Assembly (NCBI GenBank): GCA_020205615.1
Contig: CM035171.1
Span: 26,973,741-27,037,740, forward strand
Length of the DNA: 64,000 bases
Reading direction: 5' to 3'
DNA from: Panax quinquefolius
Lineage: Eukaryota > Streptophyta > Magnoliopsida > Apiales > Araliaceae
Shown: positions 25,001-36,358 of the stretch, one piece after another
Position numbering within the stretch: the first letter of the stretch is position 1
How the letters are laid out: each line of letters begins with the position of its first letter
Position numbers and translations under genes: made by a program
Notes under the pieces: generated by a model
Seen by the model: only the letters and a program-made list of their open reading frames with translations
Database searches by the model: none
Told to the model about the DNA's origin: nothing

Positions 25001-25990
25001 CTCAACTTATATATGTATAACATATCCAAAAATCACAACGATCCAACTACGATTAAAATTATAACTCACACAATAAAGTCAGTAAGAACAATCGATTTGA
25101 TCTTTTAATACCTCCAATCCGGCTAAAATACTCGATAAAATACCTCAATATTAATTCCTTCATTTATAACCACATAAATAAATCCATCATTTATATCCAC
25201 ATCAAATAAATATTTCATTATCATATAAATCAATAATTAATTATTCACAAATAATATTACGTAATCACAATAATGACAACCAAAGCGGCTTCCCGAAAGA
25301 GGGGCTTTCCGATAAGGATTTCTCCTTCTTCAAGCGCCAGCAATTAGGTGACCAAACCTCTCCTTGACGTAACTTTCTAGACATTGCCAATAATGCTATC
25401 TAATAATAATATTATTCAAATAATATGAATTATTGATCCGATAATGAGAAATATTGTGCGCAAAGATAATTATTGAAACAACAATAATATAAAATATCAA
25501 CGCAAAGAACTATTGAATCAATAAAATAAAATATTGAACAAGAATTCTTTGTAACAATTATTGAGTAGTGCCTTCTTACGTAAGAATCAATAATTCAAAA
25601 TATTGTGTAATACCGCAGTCTTTCTTACGCAACAACGCGTATTACTTTATTTTACCAACCGTGTATTTCAACAAAGGTTAATTCTGATAACGATTATCTT
25701 GTTATTTATAAAAACTTAATTTTGTCATTTTCTTCATCCGATGCTTATTCTATTATGGGGCCCACAAATGGTCAAGCGTCATCGCATTTAATATTCCCAA
25801 GCGAAAAAGAATATTCCACGACCAAACGAATATTCCCGAACAACAATGAATATTTTATAACCACTTGTGTATTTTGAAAAAAATTTCATATATCACCCTT
25901 AACTTTAACTTTTATCAATTTAACCATTTACTGAATAGTAATTATAAGAAAAATTGAATACTTTTATTTCATAAAATTCGGGGTCTTACA
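22055..25990 (-). mobile_element. Solo LTR F, TSD ACTAT
   Basis: A 3936-bp minus-strand LTR of the B-type family with perfect ACTAT duplications (22050-22054, 25991-25995). Minus strand starts TGTAAGACCCCG; the other end is decayed (TATAACGACC instead of TGTGACGACC). About 600 bp longer than B/E/G/H, including a segment near 23930-24520 that those LTRs lack. TATA box at 24752-24761. Confidence 0.9.
22463..22741 (-). pseudogene. LTR-embedded frame (orfB), extended copy in solo LTR F
   Basis: Same frame as in LTR B, here open further upstream (about 25 extra residues, ending RQVCCIHLLVVIFGE before the shared part). It is truncated after the NSQFET segment by a stop. The extension suggests the ancestral frame was longer than the common 132 codons. 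Confidence 0.45.
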
Positions 25991-26203
25991 ACTATGGTTT
26001 CTCTTTGGCCAGTAATGCAAAGTTGAATTGTTGACTGGTATGATCATGACCATTGAATTTATAATTGAATATCTTTAGCTTAAGTGCAAAGGTGAAATGA
26101 TCAACATGGCTATAATTATTTATATAAATTCTGAAATGATTATATATTTCTTTGAGATATTAATATATTTGACCTGTAGTGAAAATATGAACTGTTGAGG
26201 AAT

Positions 26204-26343
26204 ATCTTTGGCCTGTAGTGCAAAGATAAATTATTGATGAATATCTTTGGCCCGTAGTGCAAAGATGACCTGTTCTTGAATAACTTTGGCCTGTAGTGCA
26301 AAGATGGTTTGTTGATGAATATCTTTGGCCGAAGTGCAAAGAT
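26204..26343 (+). repeat. 39-bp tandem hairpin minisatellite in LTR E
   Basis: Four units with 39-bp period, each an inverted repeat ATCTTTG / CAAAGAT around a 9-10 base loop such as GCCTGTAGTG. The third unit has one stem mismatch (AACTTTG). Confidence 0.85.
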
Positions 26344-26397
26344 GAAATTGTTAGTATGATTATAAATATGAACTGTGATTTGGTATAACCATGATCT

Positions 26398-26631
26398 TTG
26401 ATGTTTCAGGTAAAGACATGTGATGAAAATTATCTTCGTCCTGGATGCGAAGAGGAATTTAGAATTACAATTATGATTATGAGTTATTCATATAATTGTG
26501 AAAAGGAACTGTTGATTAATGTTACAGGGATAAAACATTGTTGGTGGACTTTTAATGTGGAGAAGATAATAGACTTTATGGTCTATTTGGCTCTTCTAAT
26601 GGATTGCTCGTTCCGCTGCAGCTATGGTTGA
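26398..26631 (+). pseudogene. LTR-embedded frame (orfA), copy in LTR E
   Basis: A 77-codon frame ending with Y-G-stop, nearly identical in LTR H (33728-33961) and present with lesions in B, F, G and K. It includes LINVTGIKHCWWTFNVEK. It begins beside a TTTCAG/GTAAAG string that could be a splice acceptor, so it may be part of an exon. No family recognised. Confidence 0.4.
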
Positions 26632-26859
26632 AATTTTTATCATCTACCATATGTTCTAAATCTCTGATTTATTACTGTTGAAGGCTATTGATAATTTATT
26701 TATCTTTAGTCATGATATTCTTTACTGAGCTAGTTGTGCTCACCCTTTTGCTTCACAATTCCTTTTCAGGTAATAAGAGTGTAGCTGGGTCGAGCAGGGG
26801 TAACAGGGGAATAGAACGGTGGTCATCATTTAGTAGTTATATTTTGTGAATCAAATAGG

Positions 26860-27255
26860 GTGAGGCAAACCCAACATTGGAAGGGTGTTTTGCCACTATC
26901 ATACAAGATGTCTAAAGACATAAAACCTCGTGTCATCATAAGACAGGGTTGTGCATGAATTGCTGAGTATATTTACGAGCACTACCTATATAATCTTGGT
27001 GTTTGTTTGAAGTATAATTCACGATTAGAGACAGTGGAGATAATGATATGTCAAGAGAAGACTCACCATTAGAAAGAATATGATAGTAATCTTCTTGTTT
27101 TTCTTTGGGGTCTATTGGGTCAACCAAGGATAATTTTGTGGGCATATAATATCTATCATAACCTAGACGCATGGCCTCCCATGTACGAAGGTTTCCTTGA
27201 GCACTTTCCAAAGATTCTAATTTCTAAAACAGTTTTTGACTGTACCTTTATGTAA
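26860..27255 (+). pseudogene. LTR-embedded frame (orfB), copy in LTR E
   Basis: Same phase and end (DCTFM-stop) as in LTR B. It has a TGA at a 3-bp shorter, rewritten GCAHPL segment and a TAG at the same Trp position as LTR B. Confidence 0.45.
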
Positions 27256-27451
27256 GGTGTCATTGTGACGTGTTATCCAAGGTTGGGACATGAGTCACAG
27301 TTGGTATATATTTGTATCAAAACTCACAGCATTTATGTTGTTGTATTTTGCACCACAATTATTGTAATAAAGTTATAGTTTGTTTTCTGTACCATGTATT
27401 TGGTGACTCAGAATGGGTTGGATGGATTGGACCTATTTTGGGGTTGTCACA

Positions 27452-27784
27452 TTTGGTATCAGAGCATAGAGATATGATCTCTGGCGGAGATCGGGGAATA
27501 GAACTAGGAGGGGAGAGATGAGTAAATCCTTCGCTAGTGTGTCCTACTTAAGCTTATTTGTTGGTCAGTCATAATATCGGGATATTATGTGATATGTTAA
27601 TTTGTTCAATTAACCCTTGTTTTGAAGACGTATTATAGAATGATATCTGAAATATAGGAGGTGAGCAATGGAGAAATCATGATGACAGGGAAGATGGAAT
27701 CTGAAATGAAAGCAAGGTATTCTCAACTCTTTGAATTATCAGGTACGTAAATTTCGGGGACGAAATTTCATAAGGAGGGGAGAT
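27452..27784 (+). mobile_element. Mini internal region 2 (333 bp) between LTR E and LTR G
   Basis: Same layout and length as unit 1, with PBS TGGTATCAGAGC (27454-27465) and PPT AAGGAGGGGAGAT at its end. The gag-start micro-frame is stopped early by ATA-TAG where the sister copy reads ATA-CAG. Confidence 0.85.
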
Positions 27785-30700
27785 TGTAAAACCCCGACTT
27801 TTATGAAATAAAAGTATTCAATTTTCCTATTTAGTAAATGGTTAAATTGATAAAAAAGTTAAAGTTAAGGGTGATATATATAAAATTTTACAAAATAAGC
27901 AAGTGGATATAAAATATTCATTGTTGTCGGGGAATATTAAATGCAGTGGTGGAATATTCCATTACGTGGGCCCCTATATGCGATAATTTGTGGGCCCCAT
28001 GAAATAAAAACGACAAGTTTGAGTTTTATAAATTTTAAAATAACTACGTAGTTATTCTTTATTAACACTTGTTGGAATACCCGGTGGTTAAAATACGAAT
28101 ACTGGCGTGGATGCACAAGATTTTTTGATTTATTGCTTCTTACGTGAAGGTACTACTCGATAATTATTACGATAATTACTTATTCAATATTTTATTTTAT
28201 TGATTCAATAATTGTTGCGTTGATATTTTATATTATTATTGTTTCAATAATTGTCACTACTGATTATCTCCATTATCGGATCAATAATTCATATTATTTG
28301 AATAATATTATTAGATAGCATTATTATCGCGATGTCTAGAAAGTTACATCGAGGAGAGGTTTGGTCACCTAATTGCTTGGCGCCAAGATGGAGAAATCCT
28401 TATCGGAAAGCCCCCTCTTTCTTGGGAACTGCCTGGTTGTCATTATTGTGATTCTGTAATATTATTTGTGAATAATTAATTATTGATTTATATGATAATG
28501 AAATATTTATTTGATGTGGATATAAATGATGGATTTATTTATGTGGTTATAAATGAAGGAATTAATATTGAGGTATTTTATCGATTATTTTGTCGGATTG
28601 GAGGTATTAAAAGATCAAATCGGTTGTTCTTACGACTTTATTGTGTGAGTTATAATTTTTAATCGTAGTTGGATCGTTGTGATTTTTGGATATGTTATAC
28701 ATATATAAGTTGAGTATATGTTCACAAATTTTGAACCGTTAAAAAATGAACGAATGATTTGTTATGAATTTTAAGAGGTGGTGATTCGGAAATTAGGTTT
28801 ATAAATGATTTTGGTGGAAAATTCTAGAAATGGGTGGGCCCCACTTTTGGTTGTTGGGGAAGATGGTGATTTTTGGTGGGTGGAATAGTAGCGAGTAAAG
28901 CCATCGGTGCTTGAGTCAAAATCTGCCTTGGCGTGCTCACATTTTCCTATAAATAGAGGGCTAAGTTAGAATTGAAAATCACACTAGAATTCATAAGTTT
29001 TCTCTCTTTTTCTCTCTAGATTATCGAGTGTATTTTGTGAGTATTTAGATATTTGGTGAGTTCTTTATTCATCGATCTGAAGTTTCCTTGACGTCATATC
29101 CGATATCCAGTCAGAAGTGTTGCTCTTTTGAGTTAAGGGATAGTAAGGGATATTAAGGGATGTTATATTCTTCATAATGATGTTATTCTTTCAATATCAT
29201 TATACTGACATAATTGTATGGATCTTATTGTGGAATTTCTATCTTTTTGAGTTGGGGTTACTATTCATGTATACGACACTATTCATATATATGGCACTAT
29301 TTACGTATATGACATTAGTTATGTTATTCGATACTTGATTTCTTATATCGAAATACGAATTACTATTCATAAGTTACTATTCACGAGTTACTATTCACGA
29401 GTTACTATTCATGAGTTACTATTGACGAGTTACTATTCACAGGTATTATTCACGACAAAAATTGGTTTCTTTTTCTGACCAAATTATCGTTGATTTATGA
29501 ATCTTACTCTTGAGATTAAATCTATATGTTGATTATATTATTTTTTATTATCATATATAACATTTTTATAACCCTAACGATGATATTTCTCTTTGACTTG
29601 AGTGTAAAGATGGATAGATTTTTGGTATGATCATGACTATGGGTTCTCTTTGGCCAGTAGTGCAAAGTTGAATTGTTGACTGGTATAATCATGACCATTG
29701 ATTTTATAATTGAATATCTTTAGCTTAAGTGCAAAGGTGAAATGATCAACATGCTTATAATTGTTTATATAAATTCTGAAATGATTATATATTTCTTTGA
29801 GATATTAATATATTTGACCTGTAGTGAAAATATGAACTATTGAGGAATATCTTTGGCCTGTAGTTGAAAGATGAATTGTTGATGAATATCTTTGGCCCGT
29901 AGTGCAAAGATGACTTGTTGTTGAATATCTTTGGCCTGTACTGCAAAGATGGTCTGTTGATGAATATCTTTGGCCGAAGTGCAAAGATGAAATTGTTAGT
30001 ATGATTATAAACAGGAACTAAGATTTGGTATAACCATGATCTTTGATGTTTCGAGTAAAGACATGTGATGAAAATTATCTTCAGTCACAGAAGTGCGAAG
30101 AGAATTTAGAATTACAATTATGATTATGAGTTATTCATATAATTGTGGAAAGGAACTGCTGTTGATTAATGTTACATGGATAAAACATTGTTGGTGGACT
30201 TTTTAATGTGGAAAGATAATAGACTTTATGGTCTATTTGACTCTTCTAATGGATTGCTCGTTCATTTATGACTATGGTTGAAATTTTATCATCTACCATA
30301 TGTTCTAAATCTCTGATTTATTACTGTTGAAGGCTATTGATAATTTATTTATCTTTAGTCATGATATTCTTTACTGAGCTAGTTGTGCTCACCCTTTTGC
30401 TTCACAATTCCTTTTCAGGTAATAAGAGTGTAGTTTGGTCGAAGCGAGGATAACAGGAAATAGAACGGTGGTCATCTTTTAGTAGTTATATTTGGTGAAT
30501 CAAATAGGGTGAGACGAACCCAACGTTGGAAGGGTGTTTTGCCACTATCATACAAGATGCCTAAAGACATAAAACATCGTGTCATCATAAATGACGAGGT
30601 TGTGCACATCCACTTCTTTGAGTATATTCTGAGCACTACCTATATAATCTTGGTGTTTGTTTGAAGTATAATTCACGATTAGAGACAGTGAAGATAATGA

Positions 30701-31111
30701 TATGTCAAGAGAAGACTCACCATTAGAAAGAATATGATAGTATTCTTCTTGTTTTTCTTTAAGGTCTATTAGATTGACCAAGGATAATTACGTGGGCATA
30801 TGATATCTATCATAACCTGACGCACGTGGCCTCCCATATACAAAGGTTTTCTTGAGCACTTTCCAAAGATTCTAATTTCTAAAAGCAGTTTTTTGACATA
30901 CCTTTATGTAAGGTGTCATTGTGACGTGTTATCCAAGGTTGGGACATGAGTCATTCGGTTGGTATATATTTTGTATCAAAACTCACAAAGATTTATGTTG
31001 TTGTATTTTGCACGACAATTGTTGTAATAAAGTTATAGTTTGTTTTCTGTACCATGTATTTGGCGACTCAGAATGGGTTGGATGGATTGGACCTATTTTG
31101 GGGTTGTCATA
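27785..31111 (+). repeat. LTR G (3327 bp, uninterrupted)
   Basis: TGTAAAACCCCG...GGGTTGTCATA; the terminal CA is TA here. TATA box 28948-28956, TACTATTCACGAGT array near 29350-29450, hairpin array near 29848-29990. orfA and orfB are present but frameshifted at rewritten CAG/CTG-containing words. One of two B-type copies in the array with no nested insert. Confidence 0.9.
28948..28956 (+). promoter_or_regulatory. TATA box of LTR G
   Basis: TATAAATAG followed by GAGGGCTAAGTTAG. Confidence 0.65.
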
Positions 31112-31444
31112 TTTGGTATTAGAGCTTAGAGATATGATCTCTGGCGGAGATCGAGGAATAGAACTAGGAGGGGAGAGATGAGTAAATCCTTCGCTAGTGT
31201 GTCCTACCTAAGCTTATTTGTTGGTCAGTCATAATATCGGGATATTATGTGATATGTTAATTTGTTTAATTAACCCTTGTTTTGAAGTTGTATTCTAGAA
31301 TGATATCTGAAATACAGGAGGTGAGCAATGGAGAAATCATGATGACAGGGAAGATGGAATCTGAAATGAAAGCAAGGTATTCTCAACTCTTTGAATTATC
31401 AGGTACGTAAATTTCGGGGACGAAATTTCATAAGGAGGGGAGAT
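31112..31444 (+). mobile_element. Mini internal region 3 (333 bp) between LTR G and LTR H
   Basis: PBS TGGTATTAGAGC (31114-31125), leader, micro-ORF 31300-31410, hairpin AAATTTCG/CGAAATTT and PPT. Least damaged of the three array units. Confidence 0.85.
31300..31410 (+). CDS. 36-aa gag-start/integrase-end fusion micro-ORF
   Basis: ATG to TAA with 36 codons. The first ~13 residues (MISEIQEVSNGEI) correspond to the Gag start of element I (MTSENVENSNGAQEI), with the same leader sequence just upstream. The tail (ESEMKARYSQLFELSGT) corresponds to the last integrase residues of M and N (ESEMKSRYPYLFDIPGT). So gag-pol has collapsed to an in-frame fusion of its two ends. Whether it is translated is unknown; it may only mark the deletion junction. 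Confidence 0.55.
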   Translation: MISEIQEVSNGEIMMTGKMESEMKARYSQLFELSGT

Positions 31445-32618
31445 TGTAAAACCCCGAATTTTATGAAATAAAAGTATTCAATTTTCCTATTTAGTAAATG
31501 GTTAAATTGATAAAAAAGATAAAGTTAAGGGTGATATATATAAATTTTTCAAAATATGCAAGTGGTTATAAAATATTCATTATTGTTAGGGGAATATTAG
31601 TTTTGGTCGTGGAATATTCTTGTTGTTGTGGGGAATATTAAATGCGACGGTGTGACCATTTATGGGCCCCATAATAGAATAAGCTGTCGGATGAAGAAAA
31701 TGACAAGTTTGAGTTTTTATAAATAACTTGGCGTAGTTATTCTGAATTAACAATTTGTTGTAATACACGGTGGTTAAAATAGAGTAATACGGCGTGGATA
31801 CGACGTATTTTTTTTTCAATTATTGATTCTTACGTGAAGGCACTAATCAATAATTGTTACGATAATTATTGCTCAATATTTTATTTTATTGGTTCAATAA
31901 TTCTTTGCGTTGATATTTTATATTATTGTTGTTTCAATAATTATCAACACGACGATATCTCCATTATCGGATCAATAATTCATATTATTTGAATAATATT
32001 ATTAGATAGCATTATTGGCAATGTCTAGAAAGTTACATCGAGGAGAGGTTTGGTCACCTCCCTCTTCTTATTAGAAAAGCCCTCTTTCTTGGGAGCTGCG
32101 CATCATTGTCATTATTGATTACGTAATATTATTTGTGAATAATTAATTATTGATTTATATGATAATGAAATATTTATTTAATGTGGATATAAATGATGGA
32201 TTTATTTATGTGGTTATAAATGAAGGAATTAATATTGAGGAATTTTATCGATTATTTTGTCGGATTGGAGGTATTAAAAGATCAAATCGATTGTTCTTAC
32301 TGACTTTATTGTGTGAGTTATAATTTTTAATCGTAGTTGGATGATCGTTGTGATTTTTGGATATGTTATACATATATAAGTTGAGTATATGTTCACAAAT
32401 TTTGAGCTAATTAAAAATGAACGAATGATTTGTTATGAATTTTAAGAGGTGGTGATTAGAAAATTAGGTTTATAAATGATTTTGGTGGAAAATTCTAGAA
32501 ATGGGTGGGCCCCACTTTTGGTTGTTGGGGAAGATGGCTGATTTTTGGTGGGTGGAATAGTAGCGAGTAAAGCCATCGGTAGTCAAGTCAAATGCTGCTT
32601 GACGTGCTCACATTTTCC

Positions 32619-32627
32619 TATAAATAG
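32619..32627 (+). promoter_or_regulatory. TATA box of LTR H
   Basis: TATAAATAG followed by GAGGGCTAAGTTAG. Confidence 0.65.
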
Positions 32628-32935
32628 AGGGCTAAGTTAGAATTGAAAATCACACGAGAATTCATAAGTTTTCTCTTTTTCTCTACAGATTATCAAGTGT
32701 ATTTTGTGAGTATTTAGATACTTGGTGAGTTGCTATTCATCGATCTGAAGTTTCCTTGATGTCATATCCAGATATCCGATCGAAGTGTTGCTCTTTTGAG
32801 GTAAGGATAGTAAGGGATAGTCAGGGATATTAAGGGATGTTATATTCTTCATAATGATGTTATTCTTTCAATATCATTATACTGACATATTGGTATGGAT
32901 CTTATTGTGGAATTTCTACTTTTTTGAGTTGGGGT

Positions 32936-33140
32936 TACTATTCACGTATACGACACTATTCACGTATACAGCACTATTCATGTATATGGCACTATTTACG
33001 TATATGACATTAGTTACTTATACGGTACTATGTACGAATATGGAGTACTATTCACGAGTTATTATTCACAAGTTACTATTCATGAGTTACTATTCACGAG
33101 TTACTATTCACGAGTTACTATTCATGGGTACTATTCATGA
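32936..33140 (+). repeat. CACTATTCACGTATA and TACTATTCACGAGT minisatellite in LTR H
   Basis: An 18-bp variant (CACTATTCACGTATACGR) gives way to a 14-bp variant (GTTACTATTCACGA). The same repeat occurs in B, E, G, K1 and K2, and on the opposite strand in C, I (weakly) and M. It generates spurious Tyr/Thr/Leu-rich open frames. Confidence 0.8.
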
Positions 33141-33533
33141 CAAAAATTGGTTTCTTTTTCGGACCAAATTATCGTTGATTTATGAATCTTACTCTTGAGA
33201 TTAAATTTATATGTTGATTATATTATTTTTTATTATCATATATAACATTTTTATATCCCTAACAATGATATTTCTCTTTGACTTAAGTGTAAAGATGGGT
33301 AGATTTTTGGTATGATCATGACTATGGGTTCTCTTTAGCCAGTAGTACAAAGTTGAATTGTTGACTGGTATGATCATGACCATTGAATTTATTATTGAAT
33401 ATCTTTAGCTTAAGTGCAAAGGTGAAATGATCGACATGGTTATAATTGTTTATATAAATTCTGAAATGATTATATATTTCTTTGAGATATTAATATATTT
33501 GACCTGTAGTGAAAATATGAACTATTGAGGAAT

Positions 33534-33673
33534 ATCTTTGGCCTGTAGTGCAAAGATGAATTGTTGATGAATATCTTTGGTCCGTAGTGCAAAGATGACC
33601 TGTTGTTGAATATCTTTGGCCTGTAGTGCAAAGATGGTCTGTTGATGAATATCTTTGGTCGAAGTGCAAAGAT
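33534..33673 (+). repeat. 39-bp tandem hairpin minisatellite in LTR H
   Basis: Units start at 33534, 33573, 33612 and 33651. Each has stem ATCTTTG (5') and CAAAGAT (3') around GGCCTGTAGTG-type loops. Stems are intact in all four units although the loops vary. Confidence 0.9.
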
Positions 33674-33727
33674 GAAATTGTTAGTATGATTATAAACAGG
33701 AACTGTGATTTGGTATAACCATGATCT

Positions 33728-33961
33728 TTGATGTTTCAGGTAAAGACATGTGATAAAAATTATCTTCGTCCTGGATGCGAAGAGGAATTTAGAATTACAA
33801 TTATGATTATGAGTTATTCATATAATTGTGGAAAGGAACTGTTGATTAATGTTACAGGGATAAAACATTGTTGGTGGACTTTTAATGTGGAGAAGATAAT
33901 AGACTTTATGGTCTATTTGACTCTTCTAATGGATTGCTCGTTCCGCTGCAACTATGGTTGA
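33728..33961 (+). pseudogene. LTR-embedded frame (orfA), copy in LTR H
   Basis: 77 codons, nearly identical to the LTR E copy, ending with N-Y-G-stop. Starts at a TTG inside a TTTCAG/GTAAAG junction-like string. Function unknown. Confidence 0.4.
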
Positions 33962-34159
33962 AATTTTTATCATCTACCATATGTTCTAAATATCTGATTT
34001 ATTACTGTTGAAGGCTATTGATAATTTATTTATCTTTAGTCATGATATTCTTTACTAAGCTAGTTGTGCTCACCCTTTTGCTTAACAATTCCTTTTCAGG
34101 TAATAAGAGTGTAGCTGGGTCGAGTGGGGGTAACATGGGAATAGAACGGTGGTCAACAT

Positions 34160-34501
34160 TTGGTAGTTATATTTGGTGAATCAAATAGGGTGAGGCGAAC
34201 CCAACGTTGGAAGGGTATTTTGCCACTATCATACAAGATGTCTAAAGACATAAAACCTCGTGTCATCATAAGACAGGGTTGTGTACATCCACTTACTGAG
34301 TATATTTACGAGCACTACCTATATAATCTTGGTGTTTGTTTGAAGTATAATTCACGATTAGAGACAGTGGAGATAATGATATGTCAAGAGAAGACTCACC
34401 ATGAGAAAGAATATGATAGTAATCTTCTTATTTTTCTTTGGGGTCTATTGGGTCAACCAAGTATAATTCTGTGGGCATATGATATCTATCATAACCTGTA
34501 G
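34160..34501 (+). pseudogene. LTR-embedded frame (orfB), copy in LTR H
   Basis: 113 codons, MVVIFGESNRVRRTQRWKG onward. The Trp codon that is TAG in B, E and G is GAG here. The frame ends early (YHNL-stop) where a GACGCATGG word is rewritten; beyond it the conserved tail AWPPMYEGF is still visible in the DNA. Confidence 0.5.
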
Positions 34502-34787
34502 GCAGCATGGCCTCCCATGTACGAAGGTTTCCTTGAGCACTTTCCAAAGATTCTAATTTCTAAAACAGTTTTTGACTGTACCTTTATGTAAGGTGTCATT
34601 GTGACGTGTTATCCAAGGTTGGGACATGAGTCACAGTTGGTATATATTTGTATCAAAACTCACAGCATTTATGTTGTTGTATTTTGCACGACAATTGTTG
34701 TAATAAAGTTATAGTTTGTTTTCTGTACAATGTATTTGGCGACTCAGAATGGGTTGGATGGATTGGACCTATTTTGGGGTTGTCACC

Positions 34788-35441
34788 ATTTTCTTCGTAA
34801 ATTATATTATTTTCTTCAATATCATTATGCCGAAATATTGATATGAATTTTATTGTGGAATTTCTACCTTTTTTTGTCGGGGTTACTATTCACGTATACG
34901 GCACTATTCACGTATATGACACTATTCACGAATACGACACTATTCACAGTAAAATAAAAAAAAAATTTCTTTGTCGAAGATGTCTATTATGGTTACTATA
35001 TTTGATTGTATCTATGTTTTAATCTTCATTCTTGAATTTTACTCCACTATGGTTTATTTTGGAGTATTTTTGAACTTGGATAAACTAAAGTACGAATCCC
35101 TAATCTTTGATCTTTTATCTTACTGGATTTGTTTCTTAAAAATATTTTTCATCATCCTCAGTCCTAAATGATGATATTCTTGAATATCTTTGGCACTTTG
35201 TAGTGCAAAAGATGAATTATTAATCGATGAATATCTTTGTCCCAGTAGCAAAGATGAACAGTGTTGAGATGAACATGACCAATTCGGCGACATAAAATGA
35301 ATATCTTTGGCCTGTAGTGCAAAGATGAATATTTGATTCAAGATGTATATTGATTGATGTTACAGGGATAAAATATTGATGATGGACTTTTAAATCTTAG
35401 AAGATAGTACAAATGAATATCTTTGGCCTGTAGTGCAAAGA
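34788..35441 (+). mobile_element. LTR A, right part (truncated)
   Basis: Continues the 5670 junction (ATTTTCTTCGTAA). It carries CACTATTCACG units and four or five diverged hairpin units (CTTTGGCCTGTAGTGCAAAG). It stops abruptly at about 35441, where minus-strand pol sequence of block I begins. No LTR end or PBS is reached. Confidence 0.8.
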
Positions 35442-36358
35442 TGCATACGATCTTCTACTCAACGCGTCAGCTACCACGTTCGCTCTTCCACGATGATATT
35501 GAATGGTACAATCGTAATCTTCAACAGCTCAAGCCAACGTCTTTGGCACATGTTACGTTCGTTTTAGGTGAAGAAAATATATGAGGGTTTTAGAAATGGG
35601 TTTTGTACTGGGGTCAATACAAAATTCGATTTCACGCTCTAGGGGTAGGCTAAGAAGTCTTCAAGAATACGTCAGAAAATTTATTAACAATAAAAATATC
35701 ATTAAAAATTGTGACTCTTATCCAAGACTTAGATAGCACGTCACATTGATACCTATCAACTTGTCATTGTCATTCGCAACGTCGCCTACAGAAAGTCTGG
35801 CTTCTGTGCATTCCACACAAGGAAGTCACCAGCGAAAGGCTCGAGGCTCTTTACTTATGACTTGATATGACAATGATTGACTTTAGTGGTTTGGTTGCTT
35901 GAATTCGCATAACAGTTGGTTAGGAATATGAAAGCTAATAAACTTACCGAAAAGCATGATGAGTAGTTAACCAATCGATTCCTAAAATCACATCAAAGGC
36001 AAGTATTTTCAAGGAGCTAAGATCGACAGGTAACGTGAAAGTGTCAATTTGAATCAATAAGATTTATAAACAGTGGAGGTAACGAAGGTTTCTAATATCG
36101 AAGTTTCAATTAATAAGTCAAAGTCTAATTTCTCCGGAGTCAAATTTAAACGTTAAGTGCAAGCAAGAGATATAAAAGAATGGGTAGAACCGGTATCGAA
36201 TAAGGTATAGACTTTGCAAGAATTTATAATTAACTAACCCGTGCTAACTTCGTTCTTACTCGCTCTTTGAGAAGTCACGAAAAATGCTCTCCTTGAAACC
36301 ACCGACTTTGTTTTGTCTGTATCCGCCTTTGGTGCCACCGTCCCAATTTGGACTTGAT
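35442..36358 (-). pseudogene. Protease and linker remnants of block I
   Basis: The aspartic-protease motif LFDTGSTHS can be read near 36190-36220 on the minus strand and the VFDA..TNWLTTHHA region near 35960, but frames are broken. The same RT/RNase H deletion as in element C is present near 35585. Confidence 0.7.

Larger units (their letters stand above)
20209..27451 (+). repeat. LTR E, interrupted by solo LTR F
   Basis: TGTAAAACCCC...GGGTTGTCACA, followed by PBS TGGTATCAGAGC at 27454. It occupies 20209-22054 and 25996-27451, about 3302 bp net. Contains TATA at 21387, minisatellite TACTATTCACGAGT near 21815-21865, hairpin array 26204-26343, and embedded frames orfA and orfB. Confidence 0.88.
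5671..34787 (+). mobile_element. Compound tandem LTR array: LTR B-int-LTR E-int-LTR G-int-LTR H
   Basis: Four LTRs of the same family in the same orientation are joined by three short internal regions of exactly 333 bp. The outer ends are TGTAAAACCCC at 5671 and GGGTTGTCACC at 34787 (last base A in other copies). Both flanks carry ATTTT, and the host LTR A reads on without loss across it. So the whole 4-LTR array behaves as one insertion, best explained by one LTR-int-LTR element that grew by unequal LTR recombination. Net LTR lengths after removing nested inserts are about 3320 (B), 3302 (E), 3327 (G) and 3343 (H). Confidence 0.85.
31445..34787 (+). repeat. LTR H (3343 bp), right end of the array
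   Basis: TGTAAAACCCCG...GGGTTGTCACC, then ATTTT and the continuation of LTR A. It holds TATA 32619-32627, minisatellite near 32936-33140, hairpin array 33534-33673, orfA and orfB. Confidence 0.9.

Noticed and set aside
32854..33198. 114-codon frame rich in Tyr/Thr/Leu (and similar ones at 21666, 48291)
   Set aside because: Translation of the CACTATTCACG minisatellite; periodic and not coding.
33534..33673. CRISPR-like regular repeats with 39-bp period
   Set aside because: Spacing is constant but there are no distinct spacers; the unit is a minisatellite inside plant LTRs.
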